The translations under genes and the position numbers were made by a program. The notes beneath the pieces are model-generated. The model was not told the origin of the DNA. It searched no databases and worked only from the letters and a program-made list of their open reading frames with translations. DNA of 64,000 nucleotides from Chitinophagaceae bacterium (lineage in GTDB: Bacteria; Bacteroidota; Bacteroidia; Cytophagales; Cytophagaceae), in the NCBI GenBank assembly GCA_028288365.1, contig JAQBNU010000004.1, positions 1 to 64,000 of the forward strand. Reading direction: 5' to 3'. Below, piece after piece: positions 53,913 through 63,042 of the stretch (positions within the stretch are counted from its first letter, which is position 1; the number at the start of each line of letters is the position of its first letter).

Positions 53913-54143
53913 TTAAGCTCCTAATTTAGCCTTTTTCGCATAGAGCAGGATAGCATCTATACTTTTTTGAGACGGTTCCATCAAGCTTTGATCAATTTTC
54001 TGAGCGACCTCTTGGAGGTTGTCACAAAACTGATGCACGCCCTCGTCAATCAGCGTGGCAAGTTGGAGTTGGTTGGTGTCTTGTTCGTTTAAATCGTTGT
54101 ACACATAACGAGTAAGGTCATTTTTGGTAAAGTTTATGGTCAT
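53913..54143 (-). CDS. Small protein overlapping the sigma factor, possible anti-sigma partner
   Basis: A 76-residue acidic helical protein (MTINFTKNDLTRYVYNDLNEQDTNQLQLATLIDEGVHQFCDNLQEVAQKIDQ ... SIDAILLYAKKAKLGA) with no membrane segment. Its start (ATG 54143) lies 26 bases inside the end of the sigma-factor gene, so the two are translationally coupled. The N-terminal 'LTRYVYNDLNEQDT' pattern resembles the helical N-terminal domain of Bacteroidetes anti-sigma proteins, but the usual membrane and C-terminal parts are absent. Regulatory role is inference. Confidence 0.65.
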   Translation of the reverse strand: MTINFTKNDLTRYVYNDLNEQDTNQLQLATLIDEGVHQFCDNLQEVAQKIDQSLMEPSQKSIDAILLYAKKAKLGA

Positions 54144-54720
54144 AGGCATAAGATTGGGTTGCCAGCTTCTTACGCAGATTGAGTAAGGCATATCGCATGC
54201 GGCCCAGAGCAGTATTGATGCTCACTCCAGTGGCTTCTGCGATCTCCTGAAAACTCATGTCTGAGTAGTGACGCATGATCAGCACTTCACGTTGCACTTC
54301 AGGCAAACTTTGAATGAGATCTCTGATCAGCGTTTGATTCTCGTCCTTGATTCTCACCGACTCAATAGAGTCTTCTGAGAAACTCAGGGAGTTGAACACG
54401 TTCATGCCATCTTCCAGCACGATTGTTGGGTAGCGTTTTTCTTTTCTCACATGATCAATCGCCATGTTGTGCGCGATCCGTGCGATCCAAGGAAGAAATT
54501 TACCTTCTTCGTTGTACGCTCCTGCATTGATTTTGTTGACTGCTTTTATCCAGGACTCCTGGAATAAATCTTCCGCTACGTACTTGTCCTTCACGATCAT
54601 ATAAATTGTCGTGTACACTTTGGATTTGTGTCTTCGGAGTAGTTCTGCAAAAGCCTCTTCGTTACCATTCTTATATAGGGACAGCAGAACGCTATCTTCC
54701 ATATTTTTGTTAACTTTCAT
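54118..54720 (-). CDS. ECF-type RNA polymerase sigma factor
   Basis: A 200-residue sigma-70 family member of the RpoE/ECF group. Region 2 (EEAFAELLRRHKSKVYTTIYMIVKDKYVAEDLFQESWIKAVNKI...WIARIAHNMAIDHVRKEKR) and region 4 (LPEVQREVLIMRHYSDMSFQEIAEATGVSINTALGRMRYALLNLRKKL) are complete. It is divergent from uvrA and followed by the small coupled protein. Stimulus unknown. Confidence 0.93.
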   Translation of the reverse strand: MKVNKNMEDSVLLSLYKNGNEEAFAELLRRHKSKVYTTIYMIVKDKYVAEDLFQESWIKAVNKINAGAYNEEGKFLPWIARIAHNMAIDHVRKEKRYPTIVLEDGMNVFNSLSFSEDSIESVRIKDENQTLIRDLIQSLPEVQREVLIMRHYSDMSFQEIAEATGVSINTALGRMRYALLNLRKKLATQSYAYDHKLYQK

Positions 54721-54898
54721 GGTCGTATTCTGTTTGGTTAACGTAGAGGTTTATGCCATATTGTACGAGGGTTTGTTGAAATATTAAAAACTAAGTTGAT
54801 ACTTGTGATGTTAAGGTATGTGAAATCCTTGAATAAGTCAAGATCACCTTCCAATCTTTAAACTTAATCTTACCACAAAAGGTTACAAAAAATACAGA

Positions 54899-57724
54899 AT
54901 GGCGTTTATTCCAGCAGAAATAGAAGATTTGGACCCGAGAAGTTTCATTATCGTGAAGGGTGCCAAAGTACATAATCTCAAAAATATTGATGTTGCTATA
55001 CCCCGCAATCAATTGGTGGTCATTACAGGTGTCTCCGGATCAGGAAAATCCTCTTTAGCTTTTGATACCTTGTTTGCCGAGGGACAGCGCATGTACGTGG
55101 AAAGCTTAAGTTCTTACGCCAGGCAATTTTTGGGTCGCATGGAAAAACCGGATGTCGAATACATCAAAGGAATTTCTCCTGCTATTGCGATCGAGCAAAA
55201 AGTCAATACGCGCAACTCCCGCTCTACTGTCGGTACCACAACGGAGATTTACGATTACCTGAAATTATTATACGCCCGTGTGGGCAAAACATATTCTCCT
55301 GTGTCCGGAGAAGAAGTGAAGAAAGATAACGTAACGGATGTTGTCGATTATATCCTGGACAAAGGAGAAGGCGCACGTATACTGGTGTTGGCACCGGTGG
55401 CACTAGACAAACAAAGAACGTTGGAAGAAGAGTGTAACCTCTTATTGCAAAAAGGATATTCCAGAATCTATGCCGACGGCGAAACATTGATGCTGGAAGA
55501 AGCCGTCAATGACAAGGCATTTAAAAAGAAAAAGTTTAAAGACTTCAGTATCGTTATCGATCGTGTAGCGGTTGTTGCCAACGACGAAGAATTACGTCAA
55601 CGGGTATCAGACTCCGTACAATCCGCATTCTACGAGGGTCATGGGACTTGTTTGATTTTAGAACCTGGTAAAGAAGAGAAAAGGTTTTCCGATAAATTTG
55701 AAAAAGACGGCATCACGTTCGAAGAACCTACCGCTAACTTTTTCAGTTTCAATAATCCTTTCGGAGCTTGTACCACTTGTGAAGGCTTTGGTAGTGTATT
55801 GGGGTTGGATCCCGATTTGATCATTCCGGATAAAAGTTTATCCGTCTTTGAAGGCGCCATCGCTCCGTGGAAAGGAGAGAAGATGGAAGAACAATGGTTG
55901 AAACCGTTGTTGAAGAACGGGATTCATTTTAATTTTCCAGTACACCGTCCTTACGATGAATTAAGTGAAGCAGAAAAACAATTGTTGTGGAGCGGCAATT
56001 CCTATTTCGGTGGGCTGACCAAATTTTTCAATTACCTCGAATCGCAAACACATAAAATTCAATACCGCGTCATGCTCTCCCGCTACAGAGGCAAGACCAC
56101 TTGCCCTGATTGCAAAGGTACGCGTATTCGTAAAGACGCGGGCTATGTATTGGTAGGAAAAACAGCTATACAGGATGTTGTACTCATGCCGGTATCAAAG
56201 GCAGTAGAGCATTTTAGAAACATCAAACTTTCTGAGTTTGAAACAAAGGTCGCAGATCGTTTGTTGGTGGAAATCATCAATCGCCTGGACTACCTGAATA
56301 AAGTTGGATTGGGTTATTTGAATTTGAACCGACTTACAGCGTCTCTTTCCGGTGGAGAGTTTCAGCGCATCAAGTTGGCTACCTCTTTGGGAAGTGCGTT
56401 GGTAGGTTCTATGTATATACTCGACGAACCCAGTATTGGCCTCCATTCCAGAGACACGAAAAAACTCATTGAAGTATTGCTTAACCTGAAGGCATTAGGC
56501 AACACAGTGATTGTTGTAGAACATGACGAAGAAGTAATGCGTGCCGCAGATCAAATCATTGACATTGGTCCATTGGCGGGCTCTGGCGGTGGTGAGCTGA
56601 CCTACCAGGGCACATTGGCCGAATTGATCAAGCATGCAGAAAGATCTTTCACAGCCGATTATTTAAATGGCAAAGAAGCCATCGTGGCTCCGAAAAAATA
56701 CAGGCAGTGGTCTGATTACATTGAAATTTCCGGAGCGAGAGAAAATAATTTAAAAAATGTAACAGTGAAATTTCCTTTGCGCACACTCACCGCTGTGACA
56801 GGCGTAAGTGGCTCAGGTAAATCTACATTGGTAAAAAAAGTATTGGTACCTGCTGTACTGAGAAACCTGGGCATGGGCAGCGATACACAAGGCCGGTACG
56901 ACAAGCTCAGCGGTGCTTATAGAAAAATAACGCGCGTAGAATTTGTGGATCAAAATCCGATTGGAAAATCTTCGCGTTCCAATCCGGTTACTTACATCAA
57001 AGCATTTGATCACATCCGTCAATTGTATTCTGATCAGGCACTGGCTAAATCGCGTGGTTATAAACCCGGTTATTTTTCATTTAACGTAGAAGGTGGAAGG
57101 TGTGAAACCTGCCAGGGAGAAGGGCAGATCACAGTAGAAATGCAATTCATGGCAGATATTCATCTTACCTGTGAAGAATGCAAAGGACAGCGCTACAAAC
57201 AGGAAGTATTAGAAGTTTTGTATAATGAGAAAAATATAGCAGATGTACTCAACCTAACCGTAGAAGAAGCCGTAAACTTTTTTGTTGACAAACCTAAAAT
57301 TGCCGATCGCTTAAAGCCGCTATTGGATGTAGGGTTGGGTTATATCAAGCTGGGTCAATCTTCCAATACCTTGTCAGGAGGAGAAGCGCAGCGGGTTAAA
57401 TTGGCTTATTTTATTAGTTCGGAGGGAGCTTCTCCTGAGGATCACATTTTGTTTGTATTTGACGAACCAACAACCGGATTACATTTTCATGACATCAAAA
57501 AACTGATCGACTCTATTCAATCGTTAATTAATCATGGACATTCCGTGATTTTGATTGAGCATAACCTGGACGTCATCAAATCGGCAGATTGGGTCATAGA
57601 TATTGGTCCCGATGGAGGTGAGCAGGGAGGAACCATCGTATACGAAGGTACTCCGGAAGGATTGGCAGCTTGTAAACAGGGTTACACGGGTCAATTTCTA
57701 AAAGAAAAAATAATAAATAGGTAG
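54899..57724 (+). CDS. uvrA: UvrABC excinuclease subunit A
   Basis: The 941-residue damage-recognition ATPase of nucleotide excision repair. Two ABC modules are complete: Walker A GVSGSGKSSLAF (about 45-56) and GVSGSGKSTLVKK (about 640-652), signatures LSGGEFQRIKLA and LSGGEAQRVKLA, Walker B YILDEPSIGLH and FVFDEPTTGLH. The zinc-finger Cys pairs CPDCKGTR and CETCQGEG...CEECKGQR are intact. Start at the ATG directly after a leader without clear Shine-Dalgarno. Confidence 0.96.
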   Translation: MAFIPAEIEDLDPRSFIIVKGAKVHNLKNIDVAIPRNQLVVITGVSGSGKSSLAFDTLFAEGQRMYVESLSSYARQFLGRMEKPDVEYIKGISPAIAIEQKVNTRNSRSTVGTTTEIYDYLKLLYARVGKTYSPVSGEEVKKDNVTDVVDYILDKGEGARILVLAPVALDKQRTLEEECNLLLQKGYSRIYADGETLMLEEAVNDKAFKKKKFKDFSIVIDRVAVVANDEELRQRVSDSVQSAFYEGHGTCLILEPGKEEKRFSDKFEKDGITFEEPTANFFSFNNPFGACTTCEGFGSVLGLDPDLIIPDKSLSVFEGAIAPWKGEKMEEQWLKPLLKNGIHFNFPVHRPYDELSEAEKQLLWSGNSYFGGLTKFFNYLESQTHKIQYRVMLSRYRGKTTCPDCKGTRIRKDAGYVLVGKTAIQDVVLMPVSKAVEHFRNIKLSEFETKVADRLLVEIINRLDYLNKVGLGYLNLNRLTASLSGGEFQRIKLATSLGSALVGSMYILDEPSIGLHSRDTKKLIEVLLNLKALGNTVIVVEHDEEVMRAADQIIDIGPLAGSGGGELTYQGTLAELIKHAERSFTADYLNGKEAIVAPKKYRQWSDYIEISGARENNLKNVTVKFPLRTLTAVTGVSGSGKSTLVKKVLVPAVLRNLGMGSDTQGRYDKLSGAYRKITRVEFVDQNPIGKSSRSNPVTYIKAFDHIRQLYSDQALAKSRGYKPGYFSFNVEGGRCETCQGEGQITVEMQFMADIHLTCEECKGQRYKQEVLEVLYNEKNIADVLNLTVEEAVNFFVDKPKIADRLKPLLDVGLGYIKLGQSSNTLSGGEAQRVKLAYFISSEGASPEDHILFVFDEPTTGLHFHDIKKLIDSIQSLINHGHSVILIEHNLDVIKSADWVIDIGPDGGEQGGTIVYEGTPEGLAACKQGYTGQFLKEKIINR

Positions 57725-57793
57725 AACGTCACATGTATCTATCGTCTTTGTTACAAGTATATCACATCACTCCACATATTTTAATCTTTCGTT

Positions 57794-60214
57794 ATGCAAA
57801 AATGGCAACACATGGCCGCCACGTTCGGACTTTTTTTTCTGACCATGCTGAATTCTTATGCGCAAGAAGAATGCGCAACGATGAACGCTCATAAAAAATT
57901 AATGAGAACAAATCCTGAATACAGGACACAATACGAACAATCGTTAACCGCTAAGTCTGCCAACCGTGACGCAAGTACGGATGTGTTGACCATCTATAAA
58001 ATACCCGTAGTTATACACGTCATGCACCTTGGAGAAGCAGTAGGCGTTGGTACAAACATTTCTGATGAGCAAATCTACAGCGCCATTACTTCTTTGAACG
58101 AGGCCTACAGAAAGAAAGCAGGTTCTATTTATGACGGTACCGGCGCAGACATGGGAATGGAATTCTGCCTCGCGCAAAAAGATCCTAGTGGAAATGCAAC
58201 CAAAGGGATCAACAGAATCAATGCTTCCGCTACCGGCAATTATGGAAAATACGGATTGACGATTGACACCAATCAAATTGCTATAAAGGCATTGAGCAAA
58301 TGGGACAATACAAAATATTATAACATTTGGGTGGTATCCGAAATCGATGATAACGATGGTGGATACGGTGTACAGGGTTTTGCATATTTCCCTGGAGCGC
58401 CATCATACCTGGATGGAGCAATCATGTTGTACAATGGTTTTGGTTATGATCCGGAAGGAACAAGAAATTATACGCTGAAATCATATGCCAATAAAAACAT
58501 CACGTGCATCCACGAATTGGGCCACGCGTTTAATTTGTACCATGTCTTTGAAGGAGATGATCCGAATGGAGACGGCGTCACGACATGCCCAACAGCAGTA
58601 AACGGTTGTGGTAGTGATGCAGGTGATTGTTGCACAGACATTCCTGCTTGCGTAAGAAGTCCTAGCAATTGTCCAACGGGTAATAACACGTGTACTTCTC
58701 CAGCCACCTCAAAAGATTTGTACAAACACAACTACATGGATTATTCTTCTGACGATTGTCAGAATATGTTCTCTACAGACCAATCCACGAGAGCGAGAGC
58801 TACACTCTCTTCAGGAAGTCGTGCAAGCCTTGTTACTACAGCCAATCTGACGGCTTGTGGATGCAATAGCAATACGGCTCCCATCCCTCGCTTCTACGCT
58901 TCTGATTATACACCTTGTCCAGGCGGTACCGTACAGTTTTACGATGAAAGTATCAATGCTCCTGCTACCTATAGCTGGACGTTTCCAGGCGGTACACCAC
59001 AAACATCTGCAAGCCAAAATCCAACAGTGACTTATGCTTATGGAGGGCATTTTGCGGTGACATTGAAAGTAAGTTCAAGCGGAGGACAAAACAATACATT
59101 AACTAAAACCACATACATCAGTCCTGACGCTTCTGTGAACCTGCCTTTCAGTGAAAGTTTTGAAAGTAGCTTTCCTCCTGTTAACTGGTCCATCGTGTCC
59201 GATGACGATTCGACAGACTGGGGTATTAACGGATCAAAGGCATGGCAACAACGCCCTGTAGTAGGAAGTGGAGCGGGATCAGCTGCCGCAGCGATGAATT
59301 TCTTTAGCTACCAATCAAACGGTGGTGAGCAGGATGATCTTGTTGCACCTATCCTGAACTTACAAGGCATCACCAATCCAAGTCTTACGTTTAATGTGGC
59401 GTATAAATATTATGGCGTGAGTAATACAGATTCACTCCTGGTATTGGCAACTACGAATTGCGGAGCATCTTATACTACCCTCTATAGAAAAGGAGGATTG
59501 AATCTGCAGACCACCACTTCAACAACAGACGATTTTATACCGGCATCAACAGCAGACTGGAGACAGGAAACGGTTGATCTTAGCTCGTTTGCCGGGCAAA
59601 ATGTGCAATTGGTTTTCAGAGCCATAAATGGATACGGAGATAACCTATACCTCGATAACATCAACATTGTAGGCGTATCAGGAACTCCGGTAGCTAATTT
59701 TGTATCTTCTGAAACAATAGGTGTTGCGACCAATCAGGTGATTACCTTTACGAATACATCTACAGGAAGTATCACAACTTATTCATGGGATTTTGGGGCA
59801 GATGCTTCTCCAGCTAGTGCCAATACAGCAGGACCGATTGATGTGAGTTATAGTTCTAACGGTTCGAAGACGATTACCTTGACGGTGTCCGGACCTAATG
59901 GAACAAACACCGTCATCAAGACAGATTTTGTCACTGTGGCTACTTCTATTATTTCTCCTCAATCGCTGGAGAGCGCAGGTATCAAGGTGTATCCTAATCC
60001 TACCAAAGACATTGTATACATCAGTGCTGCCAATTCACAATATGTTTCCGCACAAGTATTGGATGTATTGTCTAACACCGTTATTGCAGAGCAAACAAAA
60101 ACAGGAACAGCTGACTTGGAAATAAACCTGTCGGGAAAACCACAAGGCATTTATTTGCTGATGATCAAAACCACACAGGGAAGTTTCGGAACGCGTATTG
60201 TGAAAGCCAATTAA
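57794..60214 (+). CDS. Secreted M43-type metalloprotease with PKD domains and T9SS sorting domain
   Basis: An 806-residue exported protease. It has a signal peptide (ending NSYAQ), a pappalysin-like M43 domain (about 60-360) with the zinc motif HELGHAFNLYH (His240, Glu241, His244, His250) and Cys-rich loops with MDYSSDDCQNMFS as the Met-turn region. A PKD domain (FYASDYTPCPGGTVQFYDES...), a choice-of-anchor/MAM-like beta-sandwich (about 445-640), a second PKD repeat and a T9SS sorting domain (IKVYPNPTKDIVYISAAN to the end) follow. Digests extracellular protein. Lies 69 bases after uvrA. Confidence 0.9.
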   Translation: MQKWQHMAATFGLFFLTMLNSYAQEECATMNAHKKLMRTNPEYRTQYEQSLTAKSANRDASTDVLTIYKIPVVIHVMHLGEAVGVGTNISDEQIYSAITSLNEAYRKKAGSIYDGTGADMGMEFCLAQKDPSGNATKGINRINASATGNYGKYGLTIDTNQIAIKALSKWDNTKYYNIWVVSEIDDNDGGYGVQGFAYFPGAPSYLDGAIMLYNGFGYDPEGTRNYTLKSYANKNITCIHELGHAFNLYHVFEGDDPNGDGVTTCPTAVNGCGSDAGDCCTDIPACVRSPSNCPTGNNTCTSPATSKDLYKHNYMDYSSDDCQNMFSTDQSTRARATLSSGSRASLVTTANLTACGCNSNTAPIPRFYASDYTPCPGGTVQFYDESINAPATYSWTFPGGTPQTSASQNPTVTYAYGGHFAVTLKVSSSGGQNNTLTKTTYISPDASVNLPFSESFESSFPPVNWSIVSDDDSTDWGINGSKAWQQRPVVGSGAGSAAAAMNFFSYQSNGGEQDDLVAPILNLQGITNPSLTFNVAYKYYGVSNTDSLLVLATTNCGASYTTLYRKGGLNLQTTTSTTDDFIPASTADWRQETVDLSSFAGQNVQLVFRAINGYGDNLYLDNINIVGVSGTPVANFVSSETIGVATNQVITFTNTSTGSITTYSWDFGADASPASANTAGPIDVSYSSNGSKTITLTVSGPNGTNTVIKTDFVTVATSIISPQSLESAGIKVYPNPTKDIVYISAANSQYVSAQVLDVLSNTVIAEQTKTGTADLEINLSGKPQGIYLLMIKTTQGSFGTRIVKAN

Positions 60215-60302
60215 GGGACGAGGGACGTATAATAACCCATTAATAAAAAAGCTTCTTACTGCATTGCAGCAAGAAGCTTTTTTTATTGCGTCCCTCGTCC
60301 CT
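60214..60302. terminator. Bidirectional terminator nested in a dispersed inverted repeat
   Basis: AGGGACGAGGGACG (60214-60227) and its complement (60289-60302) flank a hairpin, AAAAAAGCTTCTT (60245-60257) with AAGAAGCTTTTTT (60271-60283), which has A and T runs on both sides. It separates the convergent protease and barrel genes. The outer word belongs to the GGGACGAG repeat family. Confidence 0.85.
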
Positions 60303-60303
60303 G

Positions 60304-61011
60304 CTAGTGGTTGCGGCTATATACTTCTTGACTCTCTGGATCTGGAGCCGCTTTCTTCGCTTTCTTTTTATCTAAATCTCCCATGAAACCAATGGTGAAA
60401 TAGAGCAATTGTGAGTTGTTATAACCCTGACTAAACGGAGCATTATCTTGAGTCGGATCTTTGAAACGGTAATCGGTTGAGAAAAAATTTCGTAACATGT
60501 AATGCACACTGATTGACGTTCCTGATTTAGATCGAAAACCAAGGAAGACAGATGGAATGAAAGGAGTGACATTGTTATAACCGTGTCGTTTGATTTTAGC
60601 ATCGTTCACAAAAACTTTTTCTTTGTAGGCAAAAAGGTAATCGTACTGCGCACCGGCAAGGAAGTACCATCTTTTATCCATGTTTCCTATACGCAGATAA
60701 ATTGGAACACCAATGGCATAAGCACGGTGCTTGGTTCGGAAGATACTGTCTTTAGTGATGAGTCCGATGTTCTTTACTTCCAGTCCAATAGAAAGTCCCA
60801 GGTTTTTTGTCAAATCTAGATTGAGGAAGGTAGAGTAATTGAAGAAAGCCGTAAAGCGTATTGGCGAGGCGATAGACTGACCACCACGTGAAAGATTGGG
60901 TGCAGTAGAAAATATTAGTTTGAATTGATTAGAGCTATATATCTTTTGAGCTTGTATATTTGAAGCGGATAAAAGAGTGATGAATAAAAACGTCAACGTT
61001 ATAGTTCTCAT
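60304..61011 (-). CDS. Outer-membrane beta-barrel protein
   Basis: A 235-residue barrel with a signal peptide (MRTITLTFLFITLLSASNIQAQ), strands such as FTAFFNYSTFLNLDLTKNLGLSIGLEVKNIG, YAIGVPIYLRIGNMDKRWYFLAGAQYDYLFAYKEKVF, FIPSVFLGFRSKSGTSISVHYMLRNFF and LLYFTIGFMG, then a basic tail (KKKAKKAAPDPESQEVYSRNH) unusual for a barrel end, which normally closes on an aromatic strand. Function unknown. Confidence 0.8.
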   Translation of the reverse strand: MRTITLTFLFITLLSASNIQAQKIYSSNQFKLIFSTAPNLSRGGQSIASPIRFTAFFNYSTFLNLDLTKNLGLSIGLEVKNIGLITKDSIFRTKHRAYAIGVPIYLRIGNMDKRWYFLAGAQYDYLFAYKEKVFVNDAKIKRHGYNNVTPFIPSVFLGFRSKSGTSISVHYMLRNFFSTDYRFKDPTQDNAPFSQGYNNSQLLYFTIGFMGDLDKKKAKKAAPDPESQEVYSRNH

Positions 61012-61029
61012 GATGAAGGGGATTTAAAT

Positions 61030-61037
61030 CAAAAATA
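61030..61037 (-). promoter_or_regulatory. Promoter -7 box (TATTTTTG) of the beta-barrel gene
   Basis: On the minus strand TATTTTTG matches TAnnTTTG, 18 bases before the start codon. Confidence 0.55.
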
Positions 61038-61058
61038 GAGATACTTATTTACAACACA

Positions 61059-62243
61059 ATGAATTATCAGCAAATAACCCTCCATAAGAAAAGAGAACGC
61101 TCTGTGATCAACAGACATCCATGGTTGTTCTCAGGTGCTGTTGCACACGCCACGGCTAAGACAGATGGAGAAATCGTTCAGGTGAGAGATGCGGATAAAT
61201 ACATTCTGGGCTATGGTTTTTTTTCTACAAAAAGCCAGATCGTTTGCAGAATGTTTGATTGGAGCAACGAAGAACAAACCTTTGATCAGGCGTATTGGAA
61301 TAAAAAAATAGAACAAGCGCTTGCACTGAGAGCGGAGATCATCGATAAAAAAAATACGACCACTTATCGTCTGCTACATGCAGAGGGAGACTTTCTTCCG
61401 GGCATCATTGCCGATGTGTACGGAGAAGTAGTGGTGCTGCAAATTTTGACAGCCGGTACCAAAGCGCTGCTTCCCTTGTTAACAGAAGCCTTTACGACAC
61501 ATGGTTTTCAATACATCTATTTAAAACACAAACAAAGTTCTTCCAATATCGAAGGCGTGCAATTGAAAAGTGGCTGGCTCACGAATGAGACCAGCACATC
61601 CGTGGAAGTCATAGAGAATGGCGTGAAATTTTTTGTCGATGTAGAAGAAGGACAAAAAACGGGGTTCTTTATCGATCAGCGTGACAATAGAAAATTATTG
61701 CAGGACCTGAGCAAAGATAAAACAGTACTCAATACTTTTTCTTATTCCGGAGGTTTCAGTGTGTATGCACTGGCTGGTGGTGCGAAGGAAGTACATTCCG
61801 TAGACATCTCGGCTTCTGCCATCGAGCAGGGAGATCGCAATGTGGACTTAAATAAAAATACGTTTTCTGGTAAACACCAATCTACCGTGCAAGACTGTTT
61901 TGATTTCTTGGGAGAAATGCCGGAGCATTATTACGATTTGATTGTATTGGATCCTCCTGCGTTCGCCAAGCATGCGCGGGCAGTGGCCAATGCCAGTCAG
62001 GGGTACAAACAAATCAATCTCAAAGCATTTCGCAAAATCAAACCGGGTGGAATTTTATTTACATTTTCCTGTTCGCAAAATATTTCCAAGGACCTCTTTC
62101 AAAAAATAGTTTTTGGTGCAGCAGCCGATGCGCGTAGAAATGTTCGCATCATCCATCAATTGCATCAACCGGCAGATCACCCGGTAAACATTTATCATCC
62201 GGAAGGAGAGTATTTGAAAGGACTTGTGCTTTGGGTTGAATAG
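61059..62243 (+). CDS. RlmI-like 23S rRNA cytosine methyltransferase
   Basis: A 394-residue SAM-dependent methyltransferase of the RlmI/PUA-containing family. N-terminal PUA domain (about 1-80, HKKRERSVINRHPWLFSGAV), linker EGDFLPGIIADVYGEVVVLQ, then the catalytic domain with EEGQKTGFFIDQRDNRKLL, the SAM motif VLNTFSYSGGFSVYALAGGAKEVHSVDIS, the DPPAFAK motif and the catalytic Cys in FTFSCSQN. RlmI makes m5C1962 in 23S rRNA; the exact target here is inferred. Confidence 0.9.
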   Translation: MNYQQITLHKKRERSVINRHPWLFSGAVAHATAKTDGEIVQVRDADKYILGYGFFSTKSQIVCRMFDWSNEEQTFDQAYWNKKIEQALALRAEIIDKKNTTTYRLLHAEGDFLPGIIADVYGEVVVLQILTAGTKALLPLLTEAFTTHGFQYIYLKHKQSSSNIEGVQLKSGWLTNETSTSVEVIENGVKFFVDVEEGQKTGFFIDQRDNRKLLQDLSKDKTVLNTFSYSGGFSVYALAGGAKEVHSVDISASAIEQGDRNVDLNKNTFSGKHQSTVQDCFDFLGEMPEHYYDLIVLDPPAFAKHARAVANASQGYKQINLKAFRKIKPGGILFTFSCSQNISKDLFQKIVFGAAADARRNVRIIHQLHQPADHPVNIYHPEGEYLKGLVLWVE

Positions 62244-62245
62244 TA

Positions 62246-62304
62246 GAGAAATCAGAGATCAAAAAAAATTAATCTGATGTCTCATTTCTGATCTCAGATT
62301 TCTC
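62246..62304. repeat. Inverted repeat between convergent genes, possible terminator
   Basis: GAGAAATCAGAGATCA (62246-62261) and TGATCTCAGATTTCTC (62289-62304) are inverted with one mismatch, with an A8 run and further AATCTGA/TCTGAT words between them. It overlaps the stop codon of the minus-strand gene. Probably a dispersed repeat that also slows RNA polymerase. Confidence 0.6.
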
Positions 62305-62989
62305 AATAACCGTTTTCCTTTTCAAACTGCTGCATGATTTTTCGTTCCTTTTCATTGCGCAGGACCAGTTGAGAATAGAGCAACAGGTATTTAGCGGAAA
62401 GGCTGCTTCTGATGGATTTCAGTGAAAGATAAGCAGCACCACGAATGCGGCGGGTTTCTTTACCATTCAATAAAATCTTACCCAAACGCTCTGCTGCCGG
62501 TGCATATCGAATTTCGCCCAAAGCCTTAATGGCATAATATCTGCGCGGATAGTTGATGTCAGCGATGCGCTCCACCAAAATTTCTCCTGTCAATTGTCCG
62601 CCCTGTTTGATCGGTTCTGTGAGGAAGGCAGGAGATACTTCTTGCGTTTCAAAAAGGGTGACATAGCTCCTGGCGGTATAGGGATCAAAGAAAAACCAGG
62701 AAGCAGCATATACGATCAATGCCAAAGCACAGAGGCTAAGGCTCACGACACGATTTTGGATATAAAAGAGAAAAGATAAAGTGAGCAGGTTAATGACCAA
62801 TGTCCATGTATAGTATTTGGTCCAGAAAATTTTGGAGCATGCGTTTAATACCTGTTGTTCCCGTTCTGTGGAGACCGGTTCCCAGATATAATTGCTAGGG
62901 TCTGTCAGTATCCACCAAAAAAGAAAGAGGAATGCATTTGCCAGAAGCAAGAGCAACACAATAAAAAATATTTCTAAGAGTTTTTTCAT
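62303..62989 (-). CDS. Membrane protein with HEAT-like C-terminus
   Basis: A 228-residue protein: three hydrophobic segments (about 7-30, 60-78, 83-100), then a cytosolic or periplasmic C-terminal region with two HEAT-repeat-like helices (ILVERIADINYPRRYYAIKALGEIRYAPAAERLGKILLNGKETRRIRGAAYLSLKSI). HEAT repeats of this sort bind other proteins. I recognise no function. Starts 47 bases from the divergent partial gene. Confidence 0.7.
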   Translation of the reverse strand: MKKLLEIFFIVLLLLLANAFLFLFWWILTDPSNYIWEPVSTEREQQVLNACSKIFWTKYYTWTLVINLLTLSFLFYIQNRVVSLSLCALALIVYAASWFFFDPYTARSYVTLFETQEVSPAFLTEPIKQGGQLTGEILVERIADINYPRRYYAIKALGEIRYAPAAERLGKILLNGKETRRIRGAAYLSLKSIRSSLSAKYLLLYSQLVLRNEKERKIMQQFEKENGY

Positions 62990-63042
62990 TATAGAATAAA
63001 ACTAAGCGAAATTAGCGAATAGAACGTAAAGGAGAAACAAAG

